This document shows positions 37,081-48,194 of a stretch of 64,000 bases of DNA, piece after piece (position 1 is the stretch's first letter; the number at the start of each line of letters is the position of its first letter). The stretch spans positions 13,125,820-13,189,819 of the forward strand of contig OY727096.1 in NCBI GenBank assembly GCA_963402885.1, read 5' to 3'. This DNA comes from Antedon bifida (lineage: Eukaryota > Echinodermata > Crinoidea > Comatulida > Antedonidae). The notes beneath the pieces were generated by a model. It did no database searches and had not been told where the DNA came from. It worked only from the letters and a program-made list of their open reading frames with translations. The position numbers and the translations under genes are program-made.

Positions 37081-37935
37081 GGGTATTAATTGGATTATAC
37101 AGGTGTGTTTGTAGAATGATGGGGGCCATGACAATAGAAATCTAACCAAGAGCTTTGAGGCTAACAAAGAAAATCTATTGTATAAGAATTATAGGAAAAC
37201 AAAGGGTTTGCTACTTAAAGTCCTAGGCTAACAAAAGGGTATCTATAAGAGGAGGATAAGTACAGGGAAACAATAAGAAATCTACTTGATTAAAGTTAGG
37301 AAAACAAATGGGTATTAATTGGATTATACAGGTGTTTTCGTAGAATGATGGTGGTAATGACAATAGAAATCTAATTTTAATTAATTAACAATAGAATGTA
37401 TAGTTTTAACAAGGTGGAGGCTTTGTATAGAGTATATCACAGGTGCTTTACAATTACTGACAATACTCACAACGAATGCTTTGTTTTTTTTACAATAGGA
37501 TTTAATCATAATATAAAAGAGGGGGTTATAATTAAGGAGCGATTTTTTGCTTGTAACAAGCCTAGGCTAACAAAGGAAATCTATTGTATAAGAATTATAG
37601 GAAAACAAAGGGTTTGCTACTTAAAGTCCTAGGCTAACAAAGGGGTATTTATAGGAGGAGGATAAGTACAGGGAAATAATAAGAAATCTATTTGATTAAA
37701 GTTAGGAAAACAAATGGGTATTAATTGGATGATACAGGTGTTTTCGTAGAATGATGGTCGTCATGACAATAGAAATCTAATTTTAATTAATTAACAATAG
37801 AATGTATAGTTTTAACAAAGTGGAGGCTTTGTATAGAGTGTATCACAGGTGTTTTACAATTACTGATAATACTCACAACGAGTGCTTTGTTTTTTGTTGT
37901 TGACAATATAGGATAATATAAAAGAGGGAGTTATA
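36897..37935. repeat. Subterminal tandem repeats of the Polinton (left side)
   Basis: Three copies of a ~230-bp block (CAAAGGAAATCTATTGTATA ... AATGACAATAGAAATCTAA) start near 36905, 37167 and 37570. The last two are followed by a second block (ACAATAGAATGTATAGTTTT ... CAATACTCACAACGA) at 37388 and 37796. The copies are close to identical, implying recent amplification within the element. The open frame 37396-37632 runs through repeat sequence and has no motif. Confidence 0.85.
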
Positions 37936-38029
37936 ATAAGGAGCGATTATTTGCTAGCATTTGCGTGATTTGATTGGTCAAAGGTATACAGTCTGGAGCC
38001 CCCCTTGTTGAAACAAAAAGCGGATTATA

Positions 38030-40310
38030 ATTCAGGCGGGAATGTATGTAATGGATCTGTTTTTTTCCCGAAGAATGTGATGTTTGTGGGGAAAAGACTA
38101 CAATATTTTACGGTGATGACGCATGCTTCCAGTTCTGTGAATATGTATTCAAAAAATATCCCTACGGTCATAATATTACATGCCTTGCTCATAATAATCA
38201 AGCTTATGATAGTTACTTTGTAATGCATTATTTGTATTCATGTGGTTTTGTTCCAGATGTCATAACTAATGGTGGTAAGATTCTTTCTACTAAAATTAAG
38301 GGTACTACTATTCGTTTCATTGACTCTGTCATTTTTACCGATGGCTTTAGCCAAACTACCTAAAACAAACAAAACCTTTGGCATTAAAGAGTTAAATAAA
38401 TAAATTTAACACGGTTGGTAATGCAAACTATAGTAGGTCCATATCCCGATGCTTCGATGTATGACCCCGACAAGATGTCTATATCGGCCTGGAATGATTT
38501 TTTATTTGGTACGAGCAGAGGCGAGGTGAAATGCTAATTGATTATTGCGTTAGTGACTTGGACATTCTTAGGCGTTGTTGTTTATCATTTAGACACATAT
38601 TCAAACGAGTAACTGTTCTTGATAATGGTATAGATCAGGAAGGGGTCGTCCGTTTTCTAACGGTTTAATAACCAAAGCCTCCGCCTGTAATTTTGTATTT
38701 TCCAAGAACTTTTTGAAGCCGAATACAATTGCTCCTTTTCCACCAGCAGATTACTTAACTACGTAGACTCATTCTTTTGGTAGTATGGAGTGGTTAAGTT
38801 ATGAATCAAAACGACGTAGAATCCATATTCATCACGCCCGTAATGGTAATGAGAAATGCTTTGGTAGATATAAAGTTAATGGGGCTTCGTTTGAACCAAA
38901 CTTCATATTTGAATTTATTGGATGTAGCAAGGCAGATTCATATCTACAAACATAGAGAAAATCTTCTTATCTGAAACAGACGTTTCCTCAGTACTAGTAT
39001 ATTGAAATTTAGGAGCATAAGTGGAACAACATTAAGTCCTTAACCCCTACGGAATTAGCAGTCATATTTGATGTACCTGCTATTCATCCTACACTTAACC
39101 CTCGAGAAGCTTTTTTTTGGAGGGAGAACCAATGCCGCTAGATTGTTTTACCAAGTTAGATGATGAGCAGATTAGCTATGTTGACTTCACTGGCCTTTAT
39201 CCGTACTGCAACAAATACGGAACATATCCGACCGGACATCATGAAAAGTTAGCTTTCAAAGATATGTCTACAGATATTCGTGAGTATTTTGGTCTGGTTC
39301 AATGCACAGTTAGTCCTCCAAAAAAGCTGCTTCACCCTCTTCTTCCTTATAGGAGTAATGGAAAACTTATGTTTCCTTTATGTCGAACATGTATTGATAA
39401 TATGTGTCAGGATTCATGCAACCAAGATGAAAATGAAAGATGCCTTACGGGGAGATGGGTATCAACGGAGTTTTCTTAAATTAAAGGATGGCCTGATTGG
39501 TGTTTAACGGATAAGCAGAAAGATAAGTACATTAAAGATTACGAAACAAATGAAAATATTAAACTAGACTCTATTGCCTACAATGCTGGTCTACCGATCA
39601 TTGGCAAAACTTATGCTAAATTCCTTCTGGGGAAAATTTGGACAGAGGGAAAATTTGACAAGAACTTTATTTACCTCTGAAGCAAATGACATTTATGACA
39701 ATGTTTCGGACCAAAAAGTTATTGTAAATGATGTGAACTTTATCAATGACGATTTAGCAGAAATGAAATATATATACTATAAGACGAACAACAATTTGTA
39801 AAGGTAAACAAGAAAGTGAATGTTGTTATGGCGGCATTTACTACTGGTACAGCAAGGCTAAAGCTCTACGACTTATTGGAAAAGTTGCAAGACCGTGTGC
39901 TGTACTACGACACCGATTCTTGTGTATTTACATCTAAAGCTGGAGGATGGCGACCACCACTTTGTGATAATTATGGGGAATTAACCAATAAAATTAGCCC
40001 TAACGATAGAAATTATATCTCCACTTTTGTTTCTGGGGGACCAAAACATTATGCTTACATGTTAGTGACCCGGTAAAACGGTCTGTAAGGTAAAGGGTTT
40101 TACCGTAAACCTTCAAAATTAATCAATTTTAAAACAGTGAGTGAAATGGTACGTGGGTTGGTCCCCAAAAGTTAACCAAATTTGATCCCAACAGAATAAC
40201 GAGGAAAGCAAAAGTAAAGATTATCGTATCGTGTATAACAAACGAATAATAATCGATGATTTTAGAACAGTTCCATATGGTTATGTAATGTAAGTACCTG
40301 TACATGTCTT
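38030..40310 (+). pseudogene. polB: Polinton DNA polymerase B, exonuclease-to-motif C part, decayed
   Basis: Family-B DNA polymerase that would replicate the element from a protein primer. Frames change repeatedly but conserved blocks appear in order. A cysteine pair CDVCGE near 38075; Exo II-like LAHNNQAYDSYFVM (38190-38225); Exo III-like LIDYCVSDLDILRRC (38535-38575); motif A DFTGLYPYCNKYGTYP (frame 39117-39479); motif B AKLMLNSFWGKFGQ (frame 39574-39801); motif C VLYYDTDSCVF with both catalytic Asp (frame 39816-40076); then GGPKHYAYM. Exo I and the N-terminus are missing upstream of 38030. Stops and indels, for example after 39479 and 39801, make it non-functional. Its last 500 bp belong to the inverted repeat and recur at 44260-44766. 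Confidence 0.88.
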
Positions 40311-41632
40311 AACAAATTTCCTAAGTTTTTTGTGTAAACATTTTTGAACATAAAAAAAAATGTGTAAACATTTTTGAACATTAAAAAAATTGTGTAAATA
40401 TTTTTTGAACATAAAAAAAATGTGTAAACTTTTTTGAACATAAACAATGTGTAAATAATTTGTAAAAAAAAAATGTGTAAACAATTTAAAAAAAAAAAAA
40501 TTGTAAAATTGTTCATCAAAATAAAAAAAAAATGTGTAAAAATTTGTGTTAGCAGTTGAGCATTTTGTATGTAATACTATACGTTTTAAATGAGTTTACT
40601 GTATTAAATAAATAAAATAAAATGTATAAATGTTTATCAAAGAAAAAAAAAATGTCAAACTATTTTTTAAAAAAGAAAAAAAAATGTATATATTTATATA
40701 GCTTTCAATATTTTTTTTGTAATAGTGTTTTTTTTCTTTTATTTTTTTATTTACAAAAGGTATAATTCTACTGAATAGTCACTTACTAATCATTTATTTT
40801 AATTTTCTTTTTTTTTCACTACATGTATAACAATTGATTTTTTTAGGTAAAAAGAGAAATAAATATTTATATATATATATAGGATTATTACAAATCTAAT
40901 AATAAAATGGTTCAGCAATACGGTGCAGGGATGGTAAGTAAATCAAGTATTAAATTACTTAATAATCACTAATATTAAAATAAAAAATATATGATGTTTA
41001 AATGTGTTACAAATAATTATATAGTTTGTATTTTTATTTATTTATTTATGTTTTATCTTTTCAGAAAAGAGTTCGAGATGAGGATGATAACTATGTTGAA
41101 GTTGATACAGAAGAAGATGTCGTTGATCTGAAAACTGTTAATATTGAGAATTTGAAGTTATGTTTTCAGCTATTTCTAAACTTTTACAATCTCACATGAA
41201 TATCTTAGTAGGTGATGATTTAGTGTTTAACATTATACATATGCCTATGCCTATTGGTGGTGGTCCGTCTTTTAATCATGGAATAGATTTAGTTCACCTA
41301 AACGTCAGATCATTAATAAGAAGCAAAGAGGATGATGAAAACATATGTTGTGCAAGGGCTTTGGTTGTCGGAATTTCGAGAATTGAAGAGAAAGGTGTTA
41401 ATATCCAAAGATGGGAACAACTTAGGAAGCCGTCTTATTTCCAAGAGCATGAAGCCAATCAACTAATGTTGAGAGCTGGTGTTAATCGTGGTCTTTCTGG
41501 TATTGAGGAACTTAAACGTTTTCAGAGGGTATTGTATGATTACCAAATAGTTGTGATTTCCAAGGACAATCTCCACACAGTGATATTTAGCGGTGAGTAC
41601 CGAGCAAAGCAAATTTATTTATATCATCATGA
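39812..41632 (+). repeat. Left arm of the 1.8-kb inverted repeat in the Polinton
   Basis: Runs from AGAAAGTGAATGTTGTTATG to ATCATCATGA and matches the reverse complement of 42948-44766 with few differences. It contains the polymerase C-terminal end, 600 bp of A/T-tract sequence (40300-40900, with repeats of TTTTTGAACATAAAAAAAA and TGTGTAAAC) and the polymerase N-terminal start. Confidence 0.92.
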
Positions 41633-42477
41633 CAAACATTATGATGTCATTGTTTCAGTAGCACCTTTTTTGAAGGTTCGCTATTTTTGTAATCTTTGCT
41701 TTCAATGTTATACGGTCAAGTTCAATCACAAATGTAAGTGTACTTTTGAACTCTGTTGTTCCCATGACTGTGTTCCTACTGTCGATACTGCTACTTCGGT
41801 TTATTGTGAAGACGGTAGACGTTGTTTTAAGAATCACAAATGCTTTGCTAATCATAAAATTGATAGTCCAAAAGTATCTATTTGTGATAAGAAGAAACTT
41901 TGTATTGTGTATGATTGCACAAAACATTTTTGTAGGACATGTTCTGTTAGTTGATAGTAGTCATTTGTATTACATGATGAAGATTAAGTTTCAGGATAAA
42001 AAGAATTATAAAAATGATATTGAAAGAAAAAATGCGGCGGAGAAGTTCTTTTTCTTCGATTTCGAGTGTACACAAGAGACCGGTGAACACATTCCAAATC
42101 TCTGTGTTCTACAGAAATGCTGTGTAGACTGTATCGCCGGTGATGTGGATTCCGAAGAATGTGATGTTTGTGGGGAAAAGACTAAAATATTTTACGGTGA
42201 TGACGCATGCTTCCAGTTTTGTGAGTATGTATTCAAAAAATATCCTTACGGTCATAATAATATTACATGCCTTGCTCATAACTATCAAGCTTATGATAGT
42301 TACTTTGTAATGCGTTATTTGTATTCATGTGGTTTTGTTCCAGATGTCATAACTAATGGTGGTAAGATTCTTTCTACTAAAATTAAGGGTACTACTATGC
42401 GTTTCACATTGACTCTCTGTCATTTTTACCGATGGCTTCCGTCGCCCAAACAGTCTTGTCGTAATATCGATAAATAA
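40907..42477 (+). pseudogene. polB: Polinton DNA polymerase B, N-terminal part with an intron, broken
   Basis: A nine-codon first exon (ATG at 40907, MVQQYGAGM) is followed by a GTAAGT donor at 40934 and a TTTTCAG acceptor ending at 41064. Exon 2 then reads KRVRDEDDNYVEVDTEEDVV. The frame breaks near 41155 and continues in another frame (41160-41954). This has an N-terminal domain containing IIHMPMPIGGGPSFNHGID, then a cysteine-rich region YFCNLCFQCYTVKFNHKC. After a further shift (41746-42477) it reaches the Exo I motif FFFDFECTQETGEHIP, CDVCGEKTKIF and Exo II LAHNYQAYDSYFVM. It ends in rearranged sequence at about 42400. The gene piece lies downstream of, and in the same orientation as, a polymerase C-terminal end, so the order is scrambled relative to a working gene. 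Confidence 0.82.
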
Positions 42478-42479
42478 AT

Positions 42480-42947
42480 CAAGATTGGGCGACGGTAGGC
42501 ACAAACAAATTCCGCCTATTCTAAATCAACTGTCTCGGTCGTATGAACCTTTTCAGGATGTCCGGTCGGATATGTTCCGTATTTGTTGCAGTACAGATAG
42601 AGGCTATAGTGAAGTCAACATAGCTAATCTGTTCATCATCTTGAACTTGGTAAAGCAATCTAGTGGCATTGGTTCTCCTCCAAAAAAAGTTCTCGAGGGT
42701 TAAGTGTAGGATGAATAGCAGGTACATCAAATATGAAGGCTAATTCCGTAGGGGTTAAGGACTTCTTAATGTTGTTCCACTCATGCTCCCAAATTTCAAT
42801 ATACTGGTACTGAGGAAACGTCTGTTTCAGATAAGTAGTACCCTTAATTTTAGTAGAAAGAATCTTACCACCATTAGTTATGACATCTGGAACAAAACCA
42901 CATGAATACAAATAACGCATTACAAAGTAACTATCATAAGCATTTTT
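42480..42947 (-). pseudogene. polB: Inverted polymerase B fragments in the loop
   Basis: The minus strand reads YLYSCGFVPDVITNGGK (exonuclease region) and then jumps to LTPTELAFIFDVPAIHPTLN (frame 42660-42920) and, in another frame, EQISYVDFT of motif A (42521-42730). The same segments occur on the plus strand at 42300-42400 and 39030-39230. Internal sequence between them has been lost. This is the asymmetric part of the loop between the two inverted arms. Confidence 0.8.
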
Positions 42948-44766
42948 TCATGATGATATAAATAAATTTGCTTTGCTCGGTACTCACCGCTAAATATCAC
43001 TGTGTGGAGATTGTCCTTGGAAATCACAACTATTTGGTAATCATACAATACCCTCTGAAAACGTTTAAGTTCCTCAATACCAGAAAGACCACGATTAACA
43101 CCAGCTCTCAACATTAGTTGATTGGCTTCATGCTCTTGGAAATAAGACGGCTTCCTAAGTTGTTCCCATCTTTGGATATTAACACCTTTCTCTTCAATTC
43201 TCGAAATTCCGACAACCAAAGCCCTTGCACAACATATGTTTTCATCATCCTCTTTGCTTCTTATTAATGATCTGATGTTTAGGTGAACTAAATCTATTCC
43301 ATGATTAAAAGACGGACCACCACCAATAGGCATAGGCATATGTATAATGTTAAACACTAAATCATCACCTACTAAGATATTCATGTGAGATTGTAAAACT
43401 TTAGAAATAGCTGAAAACATAACTTCAAATTCTCAATATTAACAGTATTCAGATCAACGACATCTTCTTCTGTATCAACTTCAACATAGTTATCATCCTC
43501 ATCTCGAACTCTTTTCTGAAAAGATAAAACATAAATAAATAAATAAATAAAAATACAAACTATATAATTATTTGTAACACATTCAAACATCATATATTTT
43601 TTATTTTAATATTAGTGATTATTAAGTAATTTAATACTTGATTTACTTACCATCCCTGCACCGTATTGCTGAACCATTTTATTATTAGATTTGTAATAAT
43701 CCTATATATATATATAAATATTTATTTCTCTTTTTACCTAAAAAAATCAATTGTTATACATGTAGTGAAAAAAAAAGAAAATTAAAATAAATGATTATTC
43801 TACTATTCAGTAGAATTATACCTTTTGTAAATAAAAAAATAAAAGAAAAAAAAACACTATTACAAAAAAAATATTGAAAGCTATATAAATATATACATTT
43901 TTTTTTCTTTTTAAAAAAATAGTTTTTTTTTCTTTGATAAACATTTATACATTTTATTTTATTTATTTAATACAGTAAACTCATTTAAAACGTATAGTAT
44001 TACATACAAAATGCTCAATTGCTAACACAAATTTTTACACATTTTTTTTTTATTTTGATGAACAATTTTACAATTTTTTTTTTTTTAAATTGTTTACACA
44101 TTTTTTTTTTACAAATTATTTACACATTGTTTTTGTTCAAAAAAGTTTACACATTTTTTTTTATGTTAAAAAAATATTTACACAATTTTTTTAATGTTCA
44201 AAAATGTTTACACATTTTTTTTTTATGTTCAAAAATGTTTACACAAAAAACTTAGGAAATTTGTTAAGACATGTACAGGTACTTACATTACATAACCATA
44301 TGGAACTGTTTTAAAATCATCGATTATTATTCGTTTGTTATACACGATACGATAATCTTTACTTTTGCTTTCCTCGTTATTCTGTTGGGATCAAATTTGG
44401 TTAACTTTTGGGGACCAACCCACGTACCATTTCACTCACTGTTTTAAAATTGATTAATTTTGATGGTTTACGGTAAAACCCTTTACCTTACAGACCGTTT
44501 TACCGGGTCACTAACATGTAAGCATAATGTTTTGGTCCCCCAGAAACAAAAGTGGAGATATAATTTCTATCGTTAGGGCTAATTTTATTGGTTAATTCCC
44601 CATAATTATCACAAAGTGGTGGTCGCCATCCTCCAGCTTTAGATGTAAATACACAAGAATCGGTGTCGTAGTTGCACACGGTCTTGCAACTTTTCCAATA
44701 AGTCGTAGAGCTTTAGCCTTGCTGTACCAGTAGTAAATGCCGCCATAACAACATTCACTTTCTGAA
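42948..44766 (-). repeat. Right arm of the 1.8-kb inverted repeat in the Polinton
   Basis: Inverse copy of 39812-41632. It contains, read on the minus strand, polymerase motif C (YDTDSCVF near 44650), the A/T-tract segment, the short first exon (near 43677), the intron and the N-terminal region (frame 42920-43420). Small differences exist, such as loss of a few bases before motif C near 44672. The same frame break after the second exon start is present in both arms, so it predates the duplication. Confidence 0.92.
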
Positions 44767-44770
44767 TCAT

Positions 44771-44938
44771 GTTTTCCTAACTTTAATCAAGTAGATTTCT
44801 TATTGTTTCCCTGTACTTATCCTCCTCCTATAAATACCCCTTTGTTAGCCTAGGACTTTAATTATCAAACCCTTTGTTAGCCTATAATTCTCATACAATA
44901 GATTTCCTTTGTTCTCCCCAAATCTCTTACATACTACT
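44771..44938 (-). repeat. Polinton terminal inverted repeat, right
   Basis: Inverse of the left terminus, ending CATACTACT. It joins directly to the inverted polymerase fragment at about 44766, so all subterminal tandem repeats seen on the left are missing here. Confidence 0.9.
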
Positions 44939-44944
44939 AAAATA

Positions 44945-45259
44945 CGATTTTTTTTGCAGCTAAAATGTCACTTAATACGTATGTTTTGGAAGGAAATTCA
45001 ACTGAATTATTAATTAGATACATATGAACTATACATACAAAAAATATCATCCAATCCCTAGGAGGAGATCGCAAAATCCACTTTCTAGGCCTCTTTCAGG
45101 CCTATGCCCCACAGTCTAAAGGCTGTATTTAGATTTTCTTGACCTTGAAAACATACACTTTGCCACCAAAATCTGTAAATTTTATGGCATCCATTTTGAA
45201 AACAAAATGGTGGGCATTAGGTGAACTTTAAAATGCTGTATTTGGATTCCTTGACATAT
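44945..45259. other. Short unique segment between Polinton and LTR element
   Basis: No gene is recognised. It contains a pyrimidine tract followed by CAG near 44950-44959 (TTTTTTTTGCAG), which resembles a splice acceptor, but no conserved coding follows. Confidence 0.4.
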
Positions 45260-45263
45260 GTAC

Positions 45264-45923
45264 TGTAATATAATGTTTTGTTATGAGGTACTTTGTAAGG
45301 AAGACTCTTTACTCGCTTTGCTGTCGTAACATATATTGTTTATTCAGAATATACTTGATACAATAATAATGATGCAGCTAACTAACTGACTAAGGAACAG
45401 AGGATTAGTGATGCTGGCTGTAAGGTGTGTGCTCCGTAAAGTGGCTGTAAGGTGTGTGTTCCGTGAAGTGGCTGTAAGGTGTGTGCTCTGTGAGGTGGCT
45501 GTAAGGTGTGTGCTCTGTGAGGTGGCTGTAAGGTGTGTCTGGGCTCTTCTGAAACTTGGGAGTATATCGGCTTCGGTTCATTTACATATGTCACTACGTA
45601 ATCTGTGAGGGTAACGATTGGTTCTAAGTTGGTCCAGGGGTGTTTAAGTGGGAGTGATTAACGGTATAATAAGGTATTTCGATGATGGATGACACTGTCA
45701 AATCTGTACTTAAATAGTGTCAATCTCTCCTGGTTTAACGATGGGATAGGTCAAATGTTAAGCTAAGTGTTTTCTTTAGGGATTCTATTATAAACTAAAT
45801 GGACATTTTAAAACATCTGGACAAACTCTCCTCTGGACTTTCTGGGTCAAGTTTGTGAACTCAAATACAAATACAAATACAAAGGTTGATTTCTTAATTA
45901 TAAAAGTATATCATTACATTACA
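45264..45923 (-). repeat. LTR A (3' LTR in sense)
   Basis: Starts TGTAATATAATG and ends CATTACATTACA on the plus strand. It contains five 27-bp subrepeats at about 45417-45540 (GGCTGTAAGGTGTGTGCTC type). Short frames on both strands here are translations of the subrepeats. It is preceded on its outside by the GTAC duplication. Confidence 0.95.
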
Positions 45924-45947
45924 TCCCTCTGTTTCCCTTTTTTTTTT
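45924..45947 (-). promoter_or_regulatory. Polypurine tract
   Basis: On the minus strand an A run followed by GGGAAACAGAGGGA abuts LTR A. This is the RNase H-resistant primer for plus-strand DNA synthesis. The same tract abuts LTR B at 55266-55290. Confidence 0.9.
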
Positions 45948-46368
45948 CTAATCTATTTAAAATATAAAAATGGTTATAATAGTGGCATGCAAAATTAAAG
46001 TTATATAAAAGAAAAAAAACATGATTATACATATAAGCAAAAATTGAGTTAGCCAAAACCATTGACTCTGAAGTGTAACCTTATCACGTTCACTCTCTCT
46101 CTCTTCTCTCTCTTAAAAAAAATGAATTTGGTATAAAATTTCCGGAATTTATAAAAAAAATTTGGGAAAAAAAATGTATAAAAAAAACAAAAGTTTTCTT
46201 CAAGATCGACATAATTGTGGGTCCGTTGCTTTGGAGGCATGCTACACTCGGATTACCGAAATAAAGACATCACAACGGTTGGGTTTCCCTAAAGAACATC
46301 GGTCAAGAAGGCAACTCTTGTTAAATATTTGAAATTGAAAAAAAACTTTTATAAAGGATAACTTGAAA
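45948..46368 (-). other. 3' untranslated segment of the Gypsy element
   Basis: AT-rich sequence between the ORF3 stop and the polypurine tract. It contains a GA/CT microsatellite at 46086-46113, which seems to be where the truncated upstream copy was joined. Small frames at 46049-46240 and 46242-46454 show no motif. Confidence 0.6.
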
Positions 46369-47262
46369 TCAATCGTTGGGTTTATATAATCGATAAAAAC
46401 GGGATTCACTCCACGGTATGTCCAACATGTAGGAAGTGGTGTAAGGGATCTCATTGAAATATACCATACCGCAATTCAAGCATTGATATCCCTTGTTGAA
46501 GGATATTTGTTGGCAATTTTGGTGAAAAAGTGTGCCGCAGCATTTGTTGATTGTACAATCAGTATGAAAGTTTTTAATTTCGGGGTTACATTTACAAATT
46601 TGGCAGGGGGTATCTTTGTATTTATTTTCCAGGTACTGCATGTTACGGATGTGCGAATATAGTTTTTTCTTATATTTAGTTACAACATATCCAAATGGTG
46701 AGTGTTCGCTAGGTTTTAATTCGTCTTGGGGTATGATGCCTGTTTGTTGTCGGACTCTTGAAAAAAATGCTTTACACTGTGGGGCTTTGATATCTTTTGT
46801 AATTGCTAAGAGCAGGAGGGTCATAGAATAAATATGTTGTCTGTGAAATTCATGTGTGTTTGGTATACAAGTGGCGATGCCGTTTAAATTAATGGAAAGT
46901 TCGATTGCGGAAAAGTCAAGTAGGGCTGGTGTACTCTTATGTTTCCAAATGTAGTCTATAATGGGGGAGGACATTTTGTCGAAACAACATAAATAACTGC
47001 CAATGTGTAAAAGGGTATTTAATTTGAGGTTTGTCAGTTGGTCTGCTGGACGGATGTCGCAAAGGAATAATAAAACTCTTTTCAAGGAATCTAAAGTAAA
47101 AGGCATCATTTTGGTAATATGGAGAATTACGTTTTGTTCGCTTTGGTAAAGGATTATCTTCTTTATAAGGGCACATTCTGTGGACAGGGGCGTCATTGAA
47201 ATTTTGTGTTTTATGCATAACTTTGTAACATCAAGCTTTTCGGATACCATTTTAGGGGGCAA
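46369..47262 (-). CDS. ORF3: accessory protein with RING-like zinc cluster
   Basis: 297 codons from an ATG (MPPKMVSEKLDVTK), downstream of pol and upstream of the polypurine tract, where env or accessory genes sit in other Metaviridae. The N-terminal 200 residues are not recognised. They are hydrophobic/basic without a convincing signal peptide or transmembrane anchor, so an envelope protein is unlikely. Residues 220-264 form a Cys/His cluster: C220-x2-C223, then D-C236, C241-C242, H247-x2-C250, and C261-x2-C264. The piece CCGTLFHQNC resembles the centre of RING/PHD-type fingers, with a Thr where the first His of a RING-H2 would be. A zinc-binding, possibly ubiquitin-ligase or nucleic-acid-binding role is inferred only. 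The frame is intact, as expected for a young element. Expression probably needs a spliced or subgenomic mRNA. Confidence 0.75.
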   Translation of the reverse strand: MPPKMVSEKLDVTKLCIKHKISMTPLSTECALIKKIILYQSEQNVILHITKMMPFTLDSLKRVLLFLCDIRPADQLTNLKLNTLLHIGSYLCCFDKMSSPIIDYIWKHKSTPALLDFSAIELSINLNGIATCIPNTHEFHRQHIYSMTLLLLAITKDIKAPQCKAFFSRVRQQTGIIPQDELKPSEHSPFGYVVTKYKKKLYSHIRNMQYLENKYKDTPCQICKCNPEIKNFHTDCTINKCCGTLFHQNCQQISFNKGYQCLNCGMVYFNEIPYTTSYMLDIPWSESRFYRLYKPND

Positions 47263-48194
47263 TTTGGAATTGACTAAAATTACGATAAATAAAAAATTAA
47301 AATGTATTTAAAATAAACAAAATCAAACTAAATAAACGATATCAAACTCAAACAATAAAATTTCAAGTTCAACTATTATAATAATCTCGCAAAATTATGT
47401 TAACGTTATAATCCGACAGTAAATACTGTATAGTTGATACGCTCGTGCGACTTATTTAAAGTCTGCCCGTCCGGTTGTTTATAATATATAGCTCGTAATT
47501 GGCTCTACTCCTCCCTCGAGCGTTAATCAAACGTCAATTGGTCAAATTAAAAAAAAGATACAAAACTTAAAAAATAATATGTACAATGAATAGCGCGACG
47601 ACTTATCGCGTTCTAATGGCCTTCAAACATAAATCAATCAAATTAAAACATAAAACTTAAGAAACTGTGGCTGATTAGCCTAAAATCAATAATTAACTCA
47701 AAATAGCAAACTTAATCACTTAAAACTTTAAAAGAAACAAACGTGTGTGTCCCGTTGACACAAACTTATCCACAATATATCGTTATCATCACAACTTTAT
47801 CGATTTAAGCATTTATATTCACAGGTAATTACGATTTCAATCGGTCGACAAATTCGACTTTTGTACTTAATGTCAAAAAATACAATTAAAAGTACTAAGA
47901 AAATCTCCTGTTCTTATATCAATTAATTAATGCTTGAGATTAACGACTCAAAGGTTAAACAAAATATTTGTTACAAAATGATTGTCGTTCTTTTCAATAT
48001 CTCAATATATCGATCATCAAAATTCAAAAATAATCATTATCAAACTCGTTACAAAATCAATACTTAATCATAAATTCAATTCTCTTTTAACTGAAATCAC
48101 ATCGTTACTAAACAAATCTTATCAAATACGTAGACTATGCTATCATTAATTTAGCAAATGTTGTAATTAAAAAAAATTCTTGCAAAAAATTAAA
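47263..48194 (-). other. Non-coding gap between pol and ORF3
   Basis: 932 bp, AT-rich, with no ORF. A GC-richer stretch lies near 47450-47520. It may carry the splice acceptor or promoter for ORF3, but no site stands out. Confidence 0.5.

Larger units (their letters stand above)
36877..44938. mobile_element. Deleted and rearranged Polinton/Maverick with intact termini
   Basis: Left end AGTAGTATGTAAGAGATTTG; right end the inverse, CAAATCTCTTACATACTACT. The flanking 6-bp duplication is AAAATA at 36871-36876 and 44939-44944. AG...CT termini, inverted ends of about 170-200 bp, a 6-bp duplication and protein-primed family-B DNA polymerase code are together diagnostic of Polintons. At 8062 bp it is about half the usual 15-20 kb. 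No retroviral-type integrase, packaging ATPase, cysteine protease or capsid gene is visible. It keeps only polymerase fragments, arranged partly as a 1.8-kb inverted repeat. It must have been mobilised by, or decayed from, a complete element. It lies 21 bp from the MITE on its left. Confidence 0.9.

Noticed and set aside
45382..45608. Open frames on both strands in the LTRs (also 54724-54950 and 55561-55746)
   Set aside because: They are translations of the 27-bp LTR subrepeats, repeated in every LTR copy.
46049..46454. Two small minus-strand frames after ORF3 in the Gypsy element
   Set aside because: Low-complexity (Phe/Lys-rich) or frame-shifted overlap of the ORF3 end; no motif.
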